A DNA stretch of 64,000 bases, from positions 62,001 through 126,000 of the forward strand of contig JADKBS010000010.1 of NCBI GenBank assembly GCA_016714985.1. Reading direction: 5' to 3'. The translations under genes were made by a program, and so were the position numbers. This document shows, piece after piece, positions 18,573-27,197 of the stretch; the first letter of the stretch is position 1; every line of letters starts with the position of its first letter. The notes under the pieces are model-generated. The model was given only the letters and a program-made list of their open reading frames with translations. It did not search any database and was not told the DNA's origin. The stretch is from Saprospiraceae bacterium (GTDB lineage: Bacteria; Bacteroidota; Bacteroidia; Chitinophagales; Saprospiraceae).

Positions 18573-19418
18573 ATGAAATTATCTACCGAGCAGCCACCCG
18601 TACTCCCACACCTCAACGGCAGCAGCCACTACATGCGGTACATTCACCCAGAAGCCAAAATCGGCCAAAACGTCACCATTGAGCCATTCACGACCATCGG
18701 AAGGGATGTAGTGATTGGTGACGACACTTGGATTGGCCCCCACGTGACCATCATGGACGGCTCCCGCATCGGCAACGGATGCAAGATTTTCCCAGGAGCC
18801 GTGGTAGGTGCAGTTCCCCAAGATCTCAAATTCAAAGGCGAGTACAGTTTGGTAGAGCTTGGCAACAACGTCATAGTCAGGGAATACGTCACACTCAACC
18901 GTGGCACCAAGGCAAGCCACAAAACCACCATCGGAGCAGGCAGCCTGCTAATGGCTTACGTTCATGTTGCACACGACTGCCACATCGGAAAAAACTGTGT
19001 TATCGCCAATGGTGTGACCCTCGCAGGCCATATCGAAATAGAAGAGTACGTGAACGTGGGTGGCCTCACCGCAGTCCAGCAATTCGTCAAAATAGGTGCC
19101 CATGCCTTTGTGGGCGGTGGCTCGCTCGTAAGAAAGGATGTACCACCCTTTGTGAAGGCAGCCCGTGAGCCGCTTTCTTATGCAGGCATCAATTCCGTCG
19201 GCCTCCGCCGCCGTGGCTACACTGCTGAGCAAATCCACATCATACAAGACGTTTACCGCATTCTTTTCGTGAAAGGCTACAACACGACCCAAGCCATCGA
19301 AATCATCGAAACGGAAATTGAAGCCACTGTTGACCGGGATTATATCCTCGAATTCCTCCGCAAAGCCGACCGTGGCATCATGCGGGGCTTCCAAGGGTTG
19401 ACTGGCAAAAAAGGATGA
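18573..19418 (+). CDS. lpxA: UDP-N-acetylglucosamine O-acyltransferase
   Basis: 281 residues from 18573. The ATG at 18633 (MRYIHPEAKIG) gives the more usual length of about 261, so the first 20 residues may not be translated. LpxA performs the first acylation of lipid A. The protein is a left-handed beta-helix with GAVPQDLKFKGE, the catalytic block MAYVHVAHDCHIGKN (His in AHDC), LAGHIEIEEYVNVGG, and a C-terminal helical part with NSVGLRRRG. It completes the lipid A run, but a 433-base gap suggests its own promoter. Confidence 0.95.
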   Translation: MKLSTEQPPVLPHLNGSSHYMRYIHPEAKIGQNVTIEPFTTIGRDVVIGDDTWIGPHVTIMDGSRIGNGCKIFPGAVVGAVPQDLKFKGEYSLVELGNNVIVREYVTLNRGTKASHKTTIGAGSLLMAYVHVAHDCHIGKNCVIANGVTLAGHIEIEEYVNVGGLTAVQQFVKIGAHAFVGGGSLVRKDVPPFVKAAREPLSYAGINSVGLRRRGYTAEQIHIIQDVYRILFVKGYNTTQAIEIIETEIEATVDRDYILEFLRKADRGIMRGFQGLTGKKG

Positions 19419-19420
19419 TA

Positions 19421-19464
19421 AAATAGGGAGGAGGGATGAACGGTTTCAACCCTCCTCCCTATTT
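19421..19464 (+). terminator. Long hairpin after lpxA
   Basis: Perfect 15-bp stem AAATAGGGAGGAGGG (19421-19435) / CCCTCCTCCCTATTT (19450-19464). It has no immediate T-run, but pyrimidine-rich repeats of the right arm continue to about 19498. Confidence 0.5.
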
Positions 19465-19533
19465 CCTCGTCCCTCATCCCTTTTTCCTCATCCTTTTTCT
19501 TACATTTGTCCCACAATTATTTTGTGGGATTCC

Positions 19534-20091
19534 ATGCACCAGCAAACAGAACATTTAGCCAGCAAGACCAGGACTTTCCGACGACTCCACCGATTTGTCG
19601 CAGTGCCGATGTTTGGTTTTATGTTCTTGATAGGGTTAACGGGCGTACTGCTTGGCTGGAAAAAGCAAACCGGCATTGCACCGCCAACGCTTAATGGCTC
19701 CAATGCTAACCCATCCACTTGGATTTCCTTGGACAGCATTCAAAAAATCGCCACGGCAAGGGCTTCAACCCTCAACCTCGACCCAGCGGTTGACCGAATT
19801 GACATACGTCCCGATAAAGGCATTGCCAAGGTGGTATTTGCGAAGCACTATACCGAACTACAAATTGACTGCGCCTCTGGCAAACTGCTTTCCGAGGAAG
19901 CTCGCCTGCACGATTTCGTTGAACACCTTCACGATGGCACCATCATAGACCGACTGTTGGGAACCAAAAATGACCCTGTCAAAACGACCTACACAACCAT
20001 CACCTCTTTGGCATTGATGACCTTATCCTTCACTGGTTTCTGGATGTGGCTCAACCCACGCAGGATGCGAAAGATGAAGGCCAATCCTTGA
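19534..20091 (+). CDS. PepSY-domain membrane protein
   Basis: 185 residues from the ATG at 19534 (MHQQTEHLASKTRTFRRLHR). A helix at about 25-45 (MFGFMFLIGLTGVLLGWKK) is followed by a PepSY-like periplasmic domain (KGIAKVVFAKHYTELQIDCASGKLL). A second helix lies near the C-terminus (TSLALMTLSFTGFWMWL) with a basic cytoplasmic tail. The architecture is that of small PepSY-associated membrane proteins, often linked to iron uptake or periplasmic reductases. TACATTTG at 19501 is a possible -7 element. The FkbM-like gene follows after six bases. Confidence 0.85.
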   Translation: MHQQTEHLASKTRTFRRLHRFVAVPMFGFMFLIGLTGVLLGWKKQTGIAPPTLNGSNANPSTWISLDSIQKIATARASTLNLDPAVDRIDIRPDKGIAKVVFAKHYTELQIDCASGKLLSEEARLHDFVEHLHDGTIIDRLLGTKNDPVKTTYTTITSLALMTLSFTGFWMWLNPRRMRKMKANP

Positions 20092-20097
20092 CCATCA

Positions 20098-20996
20098 ATG
20101 CAAGAATTAGTTACTAAACTCACTGATATTGAACGACTTGCACGTGGCAGCATCCTCTCCCGGCTGCTAGCCGACCCAATCCGGTATTGTTTAGCGATCG
20201 GTTTTGGCGCCTGGTTTATCCCATTACAAAAAAAGGCAGGTATGCGAAGGCACGCACTTTTTTTGGAGCGAAGATGGAACTTGTATTGCCTTCGGCAACG
20301 GAGATTTACCTGTTTGGCGCAAAAACCCACGATTCAGAGATACGCCTCGCACGTTTTTTGATGAAAAACCTCAAGGCTGGTGATACTTTTTGTGACGTAG
20401 GCGCACATTTCGGCTATTTCAGCCTACTTGCTTCGCAATTGGTGGGTGCAAACGGGCAGATCCTGTCCCTTGAAGCATCAAAATCCACTTTTGAAATTCT
20501 GGAGAAAAACCTTCGGCCCTACCCCAACGCTACCCCACTCCACCGGGCCGCCTCATCCGAGAATGCGAACTTGACTTTCCATGAGTTCCCGGCGCTTTAC
20601 TCCGAGTACAACTCCCTAACTCCAGATGAAGATGCCGCTTGGATGAAAAACAACCCCTCACGCCCCATTGAGGTGCAAGGAGTCCGATTGGCCGATTATT
20701 TTCGGGAAAAAGGCATCCGGCCAAATATCATTAAAATAGATGTGGAAGGTGCCGAACCGCAAGTATTAGCAGGATTAGAAACTTTCTTTCAGACTGCCTC
20801 ACCCGTCATTGTCATGGAATATTTGCTATCGGCAAGCCAGCATGAAGCACACCAAGCGGCCGCCCAATTCTTGCGAAAGCAAGGCTATCAAGTTTTCACG
20901 ATAAAAAATGATGGCGAACTTGCCCCCTGTGGCGACATTGCAGCAGCCATGCGCTTTCTTGGCTTGGATTCTGATAATATTGTCTTCAAAAGGTAA
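20098..20996 (+). pseudogene. FkbM-family methyltransferase, frame broken near 20187
   Basis: The N-terminus (MQELVTKLTDIERLARG, from 20098) and the body (from about 20187) lie in different frames. Adding one base near 20183-20190 joins them as ...ADPIRY-LFSDRFWRLVYP... The body has the SAM-binding block DTFCDVGAHFGYFSLLAS, SLEASKSTFEILEKNL and IKIDVEGAEPQVLAGL, as in FkbM methyltransferases that methylate sugars or glycans. Either a real mutation or a base error; a TTG at 20187 could also start a slightly short product. It follows the PepSY gene by six bases and is probably co-transcribed. Confidence 0.75.
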
Positions 20997-21079
20997 AATT
21001 TGTGGCTTTGAATGCCATTTGGCGTCAAATCAAAAAATTCGCCACCAGCCTATGCGTTAAGTGCGATATTTGCGATACA

Positions 21080-21475
21080 ATGAAAAAATTGTTCTTGGTC
21101 ATCTTGTTTGCAGCTGCCTTGGCGTCAGTTCAGGCCAACGCTCAGGGCGTTAGGCGGATGCTGCTCTTTGCAGGTGACACATCCAATGCCGACCTCAAAC
21201 TCCAACGCCAATGGCTTCGAGCCGATTCTGCCGGTGTTGTTCAGCGTGACATCTGGATAGCCGTCTTCAACGACCCTCGCACCTTCCGCCGGATGTACGA
21301 TTACCACGATGTTGACAAGGATGAATTCACGCTTGTTTTGTTGCGGAAAGACGGCACCGAGCAATTCCGATCCGAAAAGCCAATGCCTACCAATGAATTG
21401 TTTGAATTGATTGACTCCCCGGCCGCTGCCCCCGTTCAAATGGGGAACACCATCAAGCGCAGCAATCAACATTAG
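21080..21475 (+). CDS. DUF4174-like secreted protein
   Basis: 131 residues from the ATG at 21080, giving the signal peptide MKKLFLVILFAAALASVQANA. The frame runs upstream to 21002, but that start would precede the signal peptide. The mature part (RRMLLFAGDTSNADLKLQ, RDIWIAVFND, FTLVLLRKDGTEQFRSE) matches the pattern of DUF4174, a thioredoxin-fold-like domain without the CxxC pair. Function unknown. It converges with dnaG, three bases between stops. Confidence 0.75.
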   Translation: MKKLFLVILFAAALASVQANAQGVRRMLLFAGDTSNADLKLQRQWLRADSAGVVQRDIWIAVFNDPRTFRRMYDYHDVDKDEFTLVLLRKDGTEQFRSEKPMPTNELFELIDSPAAAPVQMGNTIKRSNQH

Positions 21476-21478
21476 ACG

Positions 21479-23458
21479 CTACTTCAACACCACCATTCCC
21501 ACCTGTTTCATCACTTCGTTGCGCATTTCATTTAGTTTCATCTGAACCTTCAACAAGCGCATTAGCTGTGAACTGTCGTCGCTGGGTACTGCCTTCAACT
21601 GTTGTTGGTTTTTTTCGCAGAGGCGGATGATTTTGCGCAGCTTGAACTGCAAAAGGGCGCTCAAGCTGTCCTTATTGAAATTCTCTTCTGGCATTTTTTG
21701 GCTGGAAAGGTATAGTTCCCGTTCTGCCCAACCAGGGCTGTACTCCCAGGGCGTATGCAGCAAATCCACCGCTAACTCACTGATAACCTGGTCATTGTGG
21801 CCTATAAAATACTGTGTATTGATGGGCTGCTTATCCAGCAGCAACTGCAAGGCCTCTTTTGCAATCCGCTTGTACGACTCATTGTCAAAATCCTCCAGTA
21901 CGTCTTGGATACTGCCTAGCACGAACTCGGCCACGCTCATGTTTTCTTTTTCATCGTAAATCTTCCCACCTGCCTCTACCAAAATACGGGCAATGTCCCG
22001 CTCCTGAAACTCGTGGCCTGTTGCCTGCTTTTCCATCGGCCCTACCACGGGCATGTAATCCTCAAACTCCGGCGGCGCTTCCATCGGGAATTCGCCATCG
22101 CCTTCTGGGACAATATTGACTTTGACTTCCGGCTTTTTTCGACGTGCATCGTCCCGTTTTTGCAGGATTTGCCGAACGACCTTGTTCGTCTCTGAAATCA
22201 GCACCTCCTCTTCCAGTTCCATCACCCTTGCGCATTCCTTCACATAAAACGAGCGCTTGAAGGGGTCGGGCACCCGGCTGATGCTGTCCACGATGTCCCG
22301 CACGAGGCCTGCCTTGCGGACGGGGTCACCCTTGGTCTCAGCCAGCAGCAGGTTGGTCTTGAACAGGATGAAGTCCTTCGCCTGCTCGTCAATGAAAGCC
22401 TGAAAAGCCGTGGCCCCAACAAGTTGCAAATAACTATCGGGGTCGTGGCCATCGGGGATGAGCACTACCCGCACGTTCATGTCCTGCTCCAGCACCATGT
22501 CAAGCCCACGCAGGGCTGCCTTCACACCGGCGGCATCGCCATCGTACAGGATTTTAATGTTTGGGGTAAAACGCTTGATAAGCGCAATCTGACCTTCCGT
22601 GAGTGAAGTACCAGACGAGGCCACCACATTTTCAATGCCAGCTTGGTGCAGCGAAATAACGTCGGTATAGCCTTCCACAAGGATGCACTCGTCGGCCTTT
22701 CGGATAGCGGTTTTCGCATGGAAAGCACCGTAGAGGTTCTTGTTTTTAACGTAGATCTCGGTTTCCGGCGAGTTGATGTACTTGGGCGCCTTTGCATCTT
22801 TTTCCATGATGCGCCCGGCAAAGGCGATGGGTTTCCCGCTCAGGTTGAAGATGGTGAACATCACCCGGTTGCGGAAGAAGTCCTTGTCGTATTGCGAAGC
22901 TAGGCCGAGCTTTTTCAAAAAATCGAGCTTATAGCCTGCCTGGGTGGCTTTTTTCACAAAAGCCTCGTACTCATTGGGCGCATAGCCGAGACCGAATTTT
23001 CGGATGGTCTCTTCCCGAAATCCCCGCCCTTTGAAATAGCTCAAGCCAATACTCTTGCCCATGTCCGTCTCGAAAAGCTGGTCTTGGTAAAATTGGCGGG
23101 CGTACTCGTTGAGGATATAAATGCTCTCTTCGGCTTGCTGCTGCGCAACGGCTTCCGGCGTTAGCTCGACCTCCTGCACTTCAATGCGGTACTTGCGGGC
23201 AAGGTAGCGCAGCGAATCTGGGTACGATAGGTGCTCGTGCTCCATGATGAACTTGGCGGGGTCTCCTGCCTTGCCGCAGCCGAAGCATTTGAAGATGTTT
23301 TTGGCAGGGGAAACGGTGAAGGACGGCGTTTTTTCGTTGTGGAAAGGGCAAAGGCCAATCATGTTCACGCCTCGTCGCCGTAGGTTGACAAAATCTTGGA
23401 TAACGTCCTCAATTTTTGCCGTTTCGAGGATTTCCTGAACTGTTTTTTGTGGAATCAA
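21479..23458 (-). CDS. dnaG: DNA primase
   Basis: 659 residues. DnaG makes RNA primers for replication together with DnaB, found 3.7 kb away. Domains in order: the CHC2 zinc finger at about 38-66 (CPFHNEKTPSFTV ... FKCFGCGKAGD), an RNA polymerase-like N-domain with YFKGRGF, and the TOPRIM domain with VEGYTDVISLHQAG (about 261-274) and ILYDGDAAG with the metal-binding aspartates. The C-terminal 200 residues are the helical DnaB-interaction region. Length is normal. Confidence 0.97.
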   Translation of the reverse strand: MIPQKTVQEILETAKIEDVIQDFVNLRRRGVNMIGLCPFHNEKTPSFTVSPAKNIFKCFGCGKAGDPAKFIMEHEHLSYPDSLRYLARKYRIEVQEVELTPEAVAQQQAEESIYILNEYARQFYQDQLFETDMGKSIGLSYFKGRGFREETIRKFGLGYAPNEYEAFVKKATQAGYKLDFLKKLGLASQYDKDFFRNRVMFTIFNLSGKPIAFAGRIMEKDAKAPKYINSPETEIYVKNKNLYGAFHAKTAIRKADECILVEGYTDVISLHQAGIENVVASSGTSLTEGQIALIKRFTPNIKILYDGDAAGVKAALRGLDMVLEQDMNVRVVLIPDGHDPDSYLQLVGATAFQAFIDEQAKDFILFKTNLLLAETKGDPVRKAGLVRDIVDSISRVPDPFKRSFYVKECARVMELEEEVLISETNKVVRQILQKRDDARRKKPEVKVNIVPEGDGEFPMEAPPEFEDYMPVVGPMEKQATGHEFQERDIARILVEAGGKIYDEKENMSVAEFVLGSIQDVLEDFDNESYKRIAKEALQLLLDKQPINTQYFIGHNDQVISELAVDLLHTPWEYSPGWAERELYLSSQKMPEENFNKDSLSALLQFKLRKIIRLCEKNQQQLKAVPSDDSSQLMRLLKVQMKLNEMRNEVMKQVGMVVLK

Positions 23459-24062
23459 ATGGGAAACTGGTTTGTTCTTTAAAAAATATTGAGCCTAGCC
23501 AAAAGGGTTAGGGACGAGGCATCAATAAAGTGTACAAGATTGGGGAGCTATTTTTTCTTGTAAATCGCTTAAAAAATCAGTGCACAGCAGCGCTACGGAT
23601 TTATTTTTTAAGCGATTTAGAAGGAAAAAGAGTCGGCCAAGATGTACATTTTATTGGTATCTCGTCCCTTAAGCAACTTAGCGGCAATGCCAGACGTTAT
23701 TTTAGCGACATTTCGAACTGCATCCGCATCAACAAAAGTAGATTTTTTTTGAAAACGACTGGGAGCAACCTTGCAACCAACCCCTCGGCAAAAAGAAATT
23801 ACCAACCACAGAAACGAGGACTTACCAACTGATAATCAAACGTTTATAAATCAGCTAGAATTTTTTTTTACAAAACTTGTGACTTTGCTGTGTGCAATTT
23901 TTCGTGGTTCTTCGTCTTAGTGGCGTCTTTACCGATGAACAAACAGAAAAAAGGAACACATCGCAAGGCGAAAACAAATACCGATGAGAAGGCTTAAAAA
24001 TGGATTTTCTCCTACCAGTAACAGGACAAACTCCTGCAATACACAGCAAAATTTTACCAAAA
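23459..24062. other. Non-coding stretch upstream of dnaG and the RNA array
   Basis: Apart from the inverted repeat at 23562-23618 I see no gene. One short open frame (23530-23832) has no ribosome site or protein-like composition and is rejected. The dnaG promoter should lie here. Confidence 0.5.
23562..23618. repeat. Perfect 16-bp inverted repeat upstream of dnaG
   Basis: AAATCGCTTAAAAAAT (23562-23577) and ATTTTTTAAGCGATTT (23603-23618) surround a 25-base spacer. It sits about 100 bases upstream of the dnaG start. It could be a terminator-type hairpin or a regulator site; nothing decides between them. Confidence 0.55.
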
Positions 24063-24131
24063 GATATAATTGGGTGTTCTCATAGTGTGTGGGCTGCCCC
24101 GCTGCCTACGTGGTGGTTGGGGCAGTTTTTT
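24063..24131 (+). ncRNA. Tandem structured RNA, copy A
   Basis: GATATAATT is followed by the leader GGGTGTTCTCATAGTGTGTG and a hairpin with stem CTGCCCC / GGGGCAG and a T6 run. It shares the leader with copies B and C exactly or with one change, while the stem differs in compensating pairs. Probably a short transcript ending at its own terminator. Confidence 0.6.
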
Positions 24132-24243
24132 AGGTTTCGGATTAAAAGTAATCCGCTATCCTATTTTAATTTGACAATTTGAAAACCTGTTTTGAACCGT
24201 TCGAGCCTCCCACTCAAAACTCGAATTTCAAAACTTGGTGAAT

Positions 24244-24313
24244 GATATATTGGGTGTTCTCATAGTGTGTGGAACCAGCCCGAAACCCACTGGGGTGGAG
24301 GGCTGGTTTTTTT
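24244..24313 (+). ncRNA. Tandem structured RNA, copy B
   Basis: Same GATAT box and identical leader as copy A. The hairpin stem is ACCAGCCC / GGGCTGGT, with a different sequence but the same pairing, then T7. Between the arms the loop contains ACCCACTGGGGT. About 110 bases of unrelated sequence separate it from copy A. Confidence 0.6.
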
Positions 24314-24400
24314 CACGGCTTTATGGTTACAAGGTTTCATTGCTGAAAACCAACAATGAAACAATTCAACAATGAAGCAATGGGACAATTGAAAAGTCTA

Positions 24401-24468
24401 AATAGTGGGTGTTCTAATAGTGTGTGGGACTACCCCGAAACCTGCGGGCGGTAGGGGTAGTTTTCTTT
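24401..24468 (+). ncRNA. Tandem structured RNA, copy C
   Basis: The leader GGGTGTTCTAATAGTGTGTG differs from A and B by one base. The stem is CTACCCC / GGGGTAG, then TTTTCTTT. As in copy B, GAAACC follows the left arm. The spacer before it has short imperfect CAATGAA-type repeats. Confidence 0.6.
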
Positions 24469-24489
24469 AACTTAGGCACCTTGAAAACT

Positions 24490-24566
24490 GATATAAAGAT
24501 TGCTCTTAGTATGTTACGCTACCCCGATACACTAATCCCCTCCAGGGAGTCGGGGTAAGCCTTTTC
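24490..24566 (+). ncRNA. Tandem structured RNA, diverged copy D
   Basis: The GATATAA box is kept, but the leader is strongly changed (GATTGCTCTTAGTATGTTACG). The stem TACCCCG / CGGGGTA is of the same type as in copy C, followed by AGCCTTTT. It is probably a decayed or functionally shifted member of the array. Confidence 0.4.
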
Positions 24567-24583
24567 GACAGAAAACAAACACG

Positions 24584-24620
24584 AAGCCCCGGTCAGTCAA
24601 TGCTGGCCGGGGCTTTTTTA
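24584..24620 (+). terminator. Rho-independent terminator closing the RNA array
   Basis: Stem AAGCCCCGGTCAG / CTGGCCGGGGCTT with a short loop, followed by TTTTT. It lies between the RNA array and the 3' end of dapD; the near-symmetric arms could also serve dapD on the other strand. Confidence 0.7.
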
Positions 24621-24678
24621 TTACTTCAATTTGTAAGGCTTCTCTGACGTGAACCCTTGAAGCAAGTGCAAGAAACCA

Positions 24679-25491
24679 TTAAACCGCCACCCCATAATCC
24701 CGCAGCGCAGCATTCAACGATACTTTCTTGTCCGTGCTTTCCGTACGCTTCCCGATAATCAAAGCACAGGATACGCCATAATCACCAGCCGGGAATTGGC
24801 GGGAATAGGTGCCGGGAATGACCACCGACCGGGCAGGCACCCTGCCTTTGTAAGTAACTGGCGTTGAACCCGTTACATCAATAATGTGCGTTGATTGCGT
24901 AAGCACCACATTGGCACCGAGTACCGATTCACGTTCCACTCGAACGCCCTCCACCACGATGCAGCGGGAGCCGATGAAGCAGTCGTCTTCGATGATGGTC
25001 GGGGCGGCCTGTGGTGGTTCCAATACGCCACCAATTCCTACGCCGCCGCTTAGGTGAACGTTCTTTCCAATTTGAGCACAAGAACCGACTGTAGCCCAAG
25101 TATCCACCATTGTACCTGCTCCTACATAAGCGCCGATGTTCACATAGCTTGGCATGAGGATGACACCCGGCTCCAGAAAACTGCCATAGCGGGCGATGGC
25201 ATGTGGAACTACCCGAACACCCTGCTCGGCAAAGTTTTTCTTTAGCGGAATTTTGTCATGGAACTCAAAGGGTGGCACTTCGATGGTCTCCATCTTGCTG
25301 ATGGGGAAATAGAGGATGACCGCTTTTTTTACCCAGTCGTTCACCTTCCATTCGCCATCGTCGGTGGGTTCCGCTATCCGCAATTTTCCTGTGTCAAGCA
25401 AGGAAATGACGTGGTTGATCGCCTCTTGAACTGGCTTGTCCTTGAGCATGGAGCGGTCTTCCCATGCGGAGTTGATGATGGATTCTAACAT
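24679..25491 (-). CDS. dapD: Tetrahydrodipicolinate N-succinyltransferase
   Basis: 270 residues from the ATG at 25491 (MLESIINSAWEDRSMLKDKP), the usual length. The frame continues to 25554 only through repeat sequence. DapD transfers succinyl from succinyl-CoA to tetrahydrodipicolinate in the lysine/meso-DAP pathway, feeding peptidoglycan. It shows the hexapeptide beta-helix with MPSYVNIGAYVGAGTMVDTW, AQIGKNVHLSGGVGIGGVLEP, EDDCFIGSRCIVVEGV and the conserved C-terminal block with VPARSVVIPGTYSR. Confidence 0.96.
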   Translation of the reverse strand: MLESIINSAWEDRSMLKDKPVQEAINHVISLLDTGKLRIAEPTDDGEWKVNDWVKKAVILYFPISKMETIEVPPFEFHDKIPLKKNFAEQGVRVVPHAIARYGSFLEPGVILMPSYVNIGAYVGAGTMVDTWATVGSCAQIGKNVHLSGGVGIGGVLEPPQAAPTIIEDDCFIGSRCIVVEGVRVERESVLGANVVLTQSTHIIDVTGSTPVTYKGRVPARSVVIPGTYSRQFPAGDYGVSCALIIGKRTESTDKKVSLNAALRDYGVAV

Positions 25492-25499
25492 AATCTTTG

Positions 25500-25575
25500 A
25501 AATGATAAATGAAGAATGATGAATGATGAATTGGCGTAGAATCCAATTCATCATTCATCATCCATCATCCATCAT
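25500..25575. repeat. Self-complementary AATGATG heptamer array
   Basis: GAATGATGAATGATG units are followed, after GGCGTAGAATCC, by the complementary CATCATTCATCATCC units. Same design as the array after lpxD. It lies between the SPOR gene end and the dapD start. Confidence 0.7.
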
Positions 25576-25973
25576 TATTTTATAAGTTCTTCTGGTTTGA
25601 TTTCCGAGTCCTGAACAGGATAGGCGGTTGGATAGTCGGCTTTGAGTTGGAATTGCAGGGCGATGGCATCCCGTTTTTTGGAGAAGGCACCTGCCCGAAG
25701 TTTGAAATAGGGCTTGGATTGCACCCAATCGGCAGGGATGTCCGGGTATAGCGATTGGAACTTTTGAAGAGCATCTTCTACCTTGGTACGGTCGGTGGTG
25801 GCGACTAGTTGGATGCGCCAACCATTGATGGTCTTGGTGTTTTTGTTGCCGTCCACATAGCGCTTCATGAGGGAAGCTACTGCTGGGTCAACCTTCTCTG
25901 AAATATTACCTTGTGCTTGCGCAATGGCGGCAAAGAATAGCACACAAAATATGGGTAGGAAAGTTTTCTTCAT
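25575..25973 (-). CDS. Secreted SPOR-domain protein
   Basis: 132 residues: signal peptide (MKKTFLPIFCVLFFAAIAQA), a short linker, and a C-terminal SPOR domain of about 75 residues (NGWRIQLVATTDRTKVEDAL ... KLRAGAFSKKRDAIAL). SPOR domains bind denuded peptidoglycan glycan strands, often at division sites. It precedes dapD on the same strand with only the repeat array between, so the two may be co-transcribed. A MITE sits 19 bases upstream of its start. Confidence 0.88.
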   Translation of the reverse strand: MKKTFLPIFCVLFFAAIAQAQGNISEKVDPAVASLMKRYVDGNKNTKTINGWRIQLVATTDRTKVEDALQKFQSLYPDIPADWVQSKPYFKLRAGAFSKKRDAIALQFQLKADYPTAYPVQDSEIKPEELIK

Positions 25974-25992
25974 AGCAGTTCTATTTTTTTGA

Positions 25993-26122
25993 GCAACTGC
26001 TTAGGAGGTTGTGGGAGGAGAGAGAAAAAATGAAATTTTTTCTCTCTCCTCCCAAATTTTGGGGTGTTTTTGGGGGAAAATTGAAAATTTCCCCCCAAAA
26101 ACACCCTCTGCTAAGTAGTTAC
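25993..26122 (-). mobile_element. MITE copy 2 (two-hairpin element)
   Basis: 130 bp, in the opposite orientation to copies 1 and 3: the GGGAGGAGAGAGAAAAAA hairpin comes first and the GGGTGTTTTTGGGGG hairpin second. The ends are GCAACTGCTTAG and CTAAGTAGTTAC. The flanks are a perfect 8-bp direct repeat, TTTTTTGA (25985-25992 and 26123-26130). It lies between deoC and the SPOR gene, 15 bases past the restored deoC stop. Confidence 0.88.
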
Positions 26123-26137
26123 TTTTTTGAAGGAAAA

Positions 26138-26784
26138 TTAGCCGTTTACGATTGCCGCCCCGACTGAGGTGCCGATGCGGTCAGCACCTGCGGCTGCAAG
26201 TTCCTCGGCGAACTTGCGGTCACGGATGCCACCCGATGCCTTTAACTTGATGTTGCTGGGCAATTTTTGCGGAGGGCTTCGATGATAGCCACAGAAGCCC
26301 CTTTGCCATTGATGCCGGTGGAAGTTTTCACAAAATCAACTTTGACTTCAGCGGCCAATTCACACAATTTCGTCATTTCCGCCTCGGTAATCAGCCCCGT
26401 TTCGATGATGAGCTTGATGACCTTGCCCCGCATCTGGCATGCGAGCGCCATGGACTCTATTTCGTTGCGGACATAGTTCCATTGCTTGCTCTTCACCGCA
26501 GCGATATTGATAACGCAATCAAGCTCAACGGCTCCTTCGTCAATGGCCTTTTTGATTTCTTCAACTTTAGCCGGCGTAGCAGAATAGCCCATTGGAAACC
26601 CGACGACAGTACAGGTCTTCACCTTGGAACCCTCCAATGCTTTTACAGCCTCTTTCACAAAAAAAGGTGGTACGCAAACCGCTGCAAAGCCCAAGGATTT
26701 GGCTTCTTCACAAAGATTTTTCACATCGGCAAGCGTAGTGTCCGGCTTCAAAATCGTTCCGTCAATCAATCGTGCTAAGTCCAT
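26138..26784 (-). pseudogene. deoC: Deoxyribose-phosphate aldolase, one-base frame break
   Basis: DeoC splits 2-deoxyribose 5-phosphate into glyceraldehyde 3-phosphate and acetaldehyde. The frame from 26784 keeps VVGFPMGYS, ELDCVINI and the Schiff-base lysine block VDFVKTSTGINGKGAS. It stops at 26242 after LRKNCPATSS. One extra A in the A5 run (T5 on this strand, 26264-26268) restores LPSNIKLKASGGIRDRKFAEELAAAGADRIGTS-VGAAIVNG, ending at 26138, including the second catalytic lysine in KASGG. Either a base error in a homopolymer or a recent inactivating change. Confidence 0.88.
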
Positions 26785-27197
26785 ATCTCAGTTAAAGAAT
26801 TCCAGCTTAGAAACAGTAAAGAACGAAAAAAAACATCGTCCCTACAAATCAATTCTAAGGCGCGGCAAGGTATAACAAAAAACAAAAACAAAGGAAGTGA
26901 AAGTTAGCCATTCTTGCATTTTATCAACCGCTAAAGTTTAAACACTTAAAGAGCAATTTCAATTTCTTTCTAGACAAATCCTTGGTTTTCAAACAATTAG
27001 GAGGTTTCAACCTTTATCGGATACGGATCTTTAATTGCCTAAATGCCAATCGAACAAAAATCCACCATACAATTCATTCTATCAACAGCCTTTGGTTGAA
27101 AACATGATGACAGCCTTTGGGAGAATTCTTAGTAGCTTTGTGAAACTTTAATTACCCATTCCATACGTGCCAAAACTGCCGATAACAAAAAACAAAG
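26785..27197. promoter_or_regulatory. Divergent promoter region deoC / dnaB
   Basis: 413 bases between divergent starts. ACAGCCTTTGG occurs twice (near 27083 and 27111), and TAGCTTTG at 27133-27140 fits the TAnnTTTG -7 element, about 57 bases before the dnaB ATG. No gene or strong hairpin seen. Confidence 0.45.

Noticed and set aside
23530..23832. 100-codon frame upstream of dnaG
   Set aside because: No start context or protein-like composition, and it spans a perfect inverted repeat.
24063..24468. CRISPR array
   Set aside because: Repeats of 20-21 bases recur only three times at 157-181-base spacing and each is tied to its own hairpin and T-run, so this is an RNA gene array, not repeat-spacer units.
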